From: AP-15 sp963795485
GTDB lineage: Bacteria > Pseudomonadota > Alphaproteobacteria > ATCC43930 > CGMCC-115725
Reading direction: 5' to 3'
DNA: 64,000 nucleotides
Assembly: GCA_963795485.1 (NCBI GenBank)
Contig: CAWCIL010000007.1
Span: 1 to 64,000, forward strand
The notes under the pieces are model-generated. The model had not been told where the DNA came from. It saw only the letters and a program-made list of their open reading frames with translations, and searched no databases. Below, in pieces: positions 61,363-64,000 of this stretch; position 1 is the first letter of the stretch; every line of letters begins with the position of its first letter. Position numbers and translations under genes: made by a program.

Positions 61363-62394
61363 ATGATGCGTTTCGTCGCGCAAATCTGCGCAGCCGGTCT
61401 GTTGGCGGTGACGAGTTCCGTGGCGCTGGCGCAAACCGGCGCCCCCATACCCGTCACTGCCGACAATTTCATCCGTGCCGAGACTGACGGTGTCTTTGCC
61501 GGCATCGAGAAGCAGGGCGGCTTCGGCAAGTTCAAGCACTACCGCGCGCTGTCGGCAATCGACGACCACATCATCAAGCGCGCCAACCGCGACACCCTTT
61601 ATTCGGTGGGGGTGTTTGACCTCGACGCGGGACCGGTCGCGATCTCGCTGCCCGATGCGGGCAAGCGCTTCATGACGATGATGGTGATCGATGAGGATCA
61701 TTATGTATTCACGGTCGCCTATGGGACCGGCAGCCGCACGCTCACCAGGAAGAATATCGGCACGCGCTACGCGCTCGTGGCAATCCGTATCTTGGTCGAT
61801 TCCAACGATCCAAAAGATGTTGCGCAGGTCAACGCCTTGCAGGATGCGGTCAAGGTGGAACAGCCGGGGGGACCTGGTCGCTTCGAGATGCCCAACTGGG
61901 ACCCGGTGAGTGAGAAAAAGGTGCGCGATGCCCTGGTGGTGCTCGGTGAGCCCCTCTCCGATTGGAAGCATGCGGCCGGACGCAGGGATGAGGTCGATCC
62001 GATCAGGCACCTGATCGTCACCGCGACGGGCTGGGGCCTCAATCCCGACAAGGATGCGATCTATCTCAACGTCACACCGAGGAAGAACGACAGCACGACG
62101 GTCTACAAGCTCAACGTCAAGAACGTGCCGGTCGACGGCTTCTGGTCGGTCAGCCTGTACAACGCCGAGGGCTATTTCCAGAAGAACGAGTATGGCGCTT
62201 ACTCGCTGAACAATATCACCGCGAAAAAGAGCGCGGACGGCTCGGTCGCCATCCAGTTCGGCGGTTGCGACGGCAAGACTGCCAATTGCCTGCCGACCAT
62301 GCGGGGCTGGAATTACACGGTGCGCCTCTATCGTCCTCGCCCCGAGATCCTGAATGGCTCATGGAAGTTCCCCGACGCGCAGCCCGTGAACTGA
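61363..62394 (+). CDS. DUF1254/DUF1214 exported protein, shorter paralogue
   Basis: 343 residues, start ATG 61363 or 61366. Signal peptide (AAGLLAVTSSVALAQ). It shares with its neighbour the RANRDTLYSVGVFDLDAGPV (DUF1254) and VDGFWSVSLYNAEGYFQKNE / NYTVRLYRPRPEILNGSWKF (DUF1214) segments but lacks the long middle. Tandem unequal copies suggest a hetero-complex. Twelve bases after the previous gene, so co-transcribed. Confidence 0.9.
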   Translation: MMRFVAQICAAGLLAVTSSVALAQTGAPIPVTADNFIRAETDGVFAGIEKQGGFGKFKHYRALSAIDDHIIKRANRDTLYSVGVFDLDAGPVAISLPDAGKRFMTMMVIDEDHYVFTVAYGTGSRTLTRKNIGTRYALVAIRILVDSNDPKDVAQVNALQDAVKVEQPGGPGRFEMPNWDPVSEKKVRDALVVLGEPLSDWKHAAGRRDEVDPIRHLIVTATGWGLNPDKDAIYLNVTPRKNDSTTVYKLNVKNVPVDGFWSVSLYNAEGYFQKNEYGAYSLNNITAKKSADGSVAIQFGGCDGKTANCLPTMRGWNYTVRLYRPRPEILNGSWKFPDAQPVN

Positions 62395-62451
62395 GCTTGC
62401 CGCGAGCCTGGGCTGCGCGGCCGGCGCAGCGCCGCCATGGACGGAGACCTG

Positions 62452-63468
62452 ATGATGGCGACAAAGCCCAGCGCGCCAGTTCGCTCCATTGCAGCCATTT
62501 TGCTCGCTATCGCTGTCGTCAATGCGGCGCCGAGCGTCGGGCATGCCGACGAAGGTGGGCTCAGTTTCTGGCTCCCCGGTTTGTTCGGAAGTCTGGCGGC
62601 GGTGCCAGGGCAACCGGGCTGGACGGTCAGCACCATCTACTATCACAACTCTGTCTCGGCGACGGCCCAAAAGGACTTCGCTTTGGCCGGACGCATTGTC
62701 ACCGGCGTCAAGGGCGGTGCCAACCTGTCCTTCTTCGGACCGACCTATGTATTCGCTGATCCGGTTCTCGGCGGGCAGGCAGCCTTGAGCCTGCTCGGGG
62801 TGGGCGGCGGCACGAATACCTCGATCGCGGCAACCCTGACCGGGCCGCGCGGCAAGACCCTGTCCGGCACCTTGAGCGACCAGACGGCCGGGTTTGGCGA
62901 TCTGATCCCGCAAGGTTCGCTCAAATGGAACCAGGGCGTCCACAATCTCATGACCTATCTGACCGGAGATATCCCGGTCGGTCAGTATGACGCCACCAAC
63001 TTGGCCAATCTCGGCTTCGGCCATGGGGCATTGGACGGCGGCGGCGGCTATACCTACTTCAACCCGCAGACGGGCCACGAGTTTTCGGCCGTCACCGGTC
63101 TGACCTACAATTTCACCAACCAGGCCCTCGAGTACCAAAACGGGATCGATTTCCATCTCGATTGGGCCGCCTCGCAGTTTCTGTCGAAACAGCTATTCGT
63201 CGGGCTCGTCGGCTATTTCTTCAACCAGGTCACCGGCGACAGCGGAACCGGCGCAGGGCTTGGCGGCTTCCAATCGCGGGTCGCCGGTGTCGGGCCGCAG
63301 ATCGGCTACCTGGTTCCGGTCGGCGGTATGCAGGGGTTTGTGGGTTTAAAAGGATACGGCGAGTTCGCGGCGCAGAACCGCGCTTCGGGCTGGAATTTAT
63401 GGCTGACCTTCTCGATCTCGCCGGCGGTCCCGCACTCGTCAGCGACGGAGCCGATGGCATACAAATGA
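62452..63468 (+). CDS. SphA/MetA-pathway-of-phenol-degradation-type outer membrane protein
   Basis: 338 residues. Start ATG 62452 or 62455 behind CGGAGACCTG; the ATG at 62437 is too far upstream of it to use that site. Signal peptide (ILLAIAVVNAAPSVGHA). The mature protein is a predicted beta-barrel with many amphipathic strands, e.g. NFTNQALEYQNGIDFHLDWA, and ends with strand WNLWLTFSISPA. The family (Phenol_MetA_deg/SphA) transports or binds hydrophobic compounds at the outer membrane. It is the last gene of the sulfatase cluster and may bring the substrate in. Confidence 0.85.
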   Translation: MMATKPSAPVRSIAAILLAIAVVNAAPSVGHADEGGLSFWLPGLFGSLAAVPGQPGWTVSTIYYHNSVSATAQKDFALAGRIVTGVKGGANLSFFGPTYVFADPVLGGQAALSLLGVGGGTNTSIAATLTGPRGKTLSGTLSDQTAGFGDLIPQGSLKWNQGVHNLMTYLTGDIPVGQYDATNLANLGFGHGALDGGGGYTYFNPQTGHEFSAVTGLTYNFTNQALEYQNGIDFHLDWAASQFLSKQLFVGLVGYFFNQVTGDSGTGAGLGGFQSRVAGVGPQIGYLVPVGGMQGFVGLKGYGEFAAQNRASGWNLWLTFSISPAVPHSSATEPMAYK

Positions 63469-63541
63469 GCGCGGAGACACAGCCGCGAAGTCGACGCGCA
63501 TAGGGCTTGGCGGGCGTGCGCAGTTTTGCGACGATTGCTTC

Positions 63542-64000
63542 ATGCTGAACGATTCCGACATCGCCGAATTCGTGGAATTGATCGCAAACGCGCGGCGCGC
63601 CGTCGTCTTTACCGGCGCCGGGATCAGCACCGAATCGGGCATTCCCGATTTCCGCAGCCCCGGCGGCATCTGGACCCGGATGGCGCCGATCGATTTCGCC
63701 GATTTCCTGGGCTCGGAGGAGGCGCGCCGCGAAACCTGGCGGCGCCGCTTTGCGATGGAGGACACCTTTCGCGCCGCCGCACCCAACCGGGGCCATCGCG
63801 CCGTCGCGGCACTGGTCCGCGGCGGCAAGGCGGCGGCGGTCATCACCCAGAACATCGATGGGCTGCATCAGGCTTCCGGGATTCCCGAGGACCAAATCAT
63901 CGAACTGCACGGCAACACGACCTACGCCACCTGCCTCGATTGCGCTGCCCGCTACGAGCTCGCTGCGCTGCGCCGGGCGTTCGAGCGCGATCAAGTGGCG
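63542..64000 (+). CDS. Sir2-family NAD-dependent protein deacetylase, cut by the window edge
   Basis: N-terminal 153 residues only; the gene continues beyond the window. ATG 63542 (MLNDSDIAEFVELIANARRA). Sirtuin motifs: FTGAGISTESGIPDFRSPGG for NAD binding, ITQNIDGLHQASG, the catalytic His in ELHGNTTYA and the first zinc pair CLDC. It removes acyl groups from lysine using NAD. It is co-directional with the SphA-like gene 73 bases upstream but likely independent. Confidence 0.93.
   Translation, partial: MLNDSDIAEFVELIANARRAVVFTGAGISTESGIPDFRSPGGIWTRMAPIDFADFLGSEEARRETWRRRFAMEDTFRAAAPNRGHRAVAALVRGGKAAAVITQNIDGLHQASGIPEDQIIELHGNTTYATCLDCAARYELAALRRAFERDQVA

Overview
The window comes from a GC-rich alphaproteobacterium. 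The strongest marker is the gene order ahcY - PAS histidine kinase - tsaE - aminoglycoside-phosphotransferase-like kinase - nucleotidyltransferase - addB - addA - trxA (45.9 to 34.2 kb, all on the minus strand), a conserved alphaproteobacterial block. AddAB rather than RecBCD, DUF992, TTG starts and dispersed GC-rich palindromes agree with this. I cannot name the genus. No rRNA, tRNA, CRISPR array, transposase or phage gene was seen.

Layout. 0-1.8 kb: remains of a taurine/sulfonate-type ABC importer, riddled with frameshifts. 1.9-4.5 kb: two tandem Lin0512 proteins, then a DUF35 zinc-ribbon protein with a thiolase-fold partner. 4.5-11 kb: a secreted Gly/Ala-rich protein, a Tat-exported dienelactone hydrolase, a cupin, a Gfo/Idh/MocA oxidoreductase and an N-acyl-D-amino-acid deacylase. 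11-13.7 kb: CinA with a degenerate C-terminal domain, the BrnT/BrnA toxin-antitoxin pair and an Mre11-like phosphoesterase. 13.9-17 kb: an envelope cluster of Sel1-repeat protein, OmpA-like protein and ExeA-like ATPase. 17.3-20.3 kb: PhyH dioxygenase, TusA, iron alcohol dehydrogenase, Rieske ferredoxin and a lone Lrp-type ligand domain. 20.4-22.5 kb: DEAD-box helicase, infA and cold-shock protein. 22.8-25.5 kb: a XamI-like type II restriction-modification system led by a small ribbon-helix-helix-like protein. 25.5-27.5 kb: parE. 27.7-34 kb: MsrB, a MarR regulator divergent from a MoaD/ThiS-like protein and a BNR-propeller protein, then VOC, YciI, aldo/keto reductase, crotonase and an OmpA-like lipoprotein. 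34.2-47.2 kb: the conserved housekeeping block. 47.3-57.1 kb: MarR regulator, a three-gene GMC dehydrogenase operon with an unusual duplicated membrane protein, a PoxB-like TPP enzyme, two SDRs, DUF992, DUF4345 and an RlmM-like methyltransferase. 57.3-63.5 kb: formylglycine-generating enzyme, sulfatase, two DUF1254-type proteins and an outer-membrane SphA/MetA-type protein. A Sir2 deacetylase runs off the right edge.

Twelve or more genes, including tsaE and addB, are interrupted by single-base insertions or deletions; correcting them restores full-length family members. This pattern looks more like residual sequencing error than gene decay, so frameshifted genes are described by their corrected extent. 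The most interesting loci are the sulfatase/FGE/DUF1254 export cluster, the GMC operon with its duplicated His-rich membrane subunit, the MarR-MoaD-BNR unit, and the ExeA-like/OmpA/Sel1 cluster.
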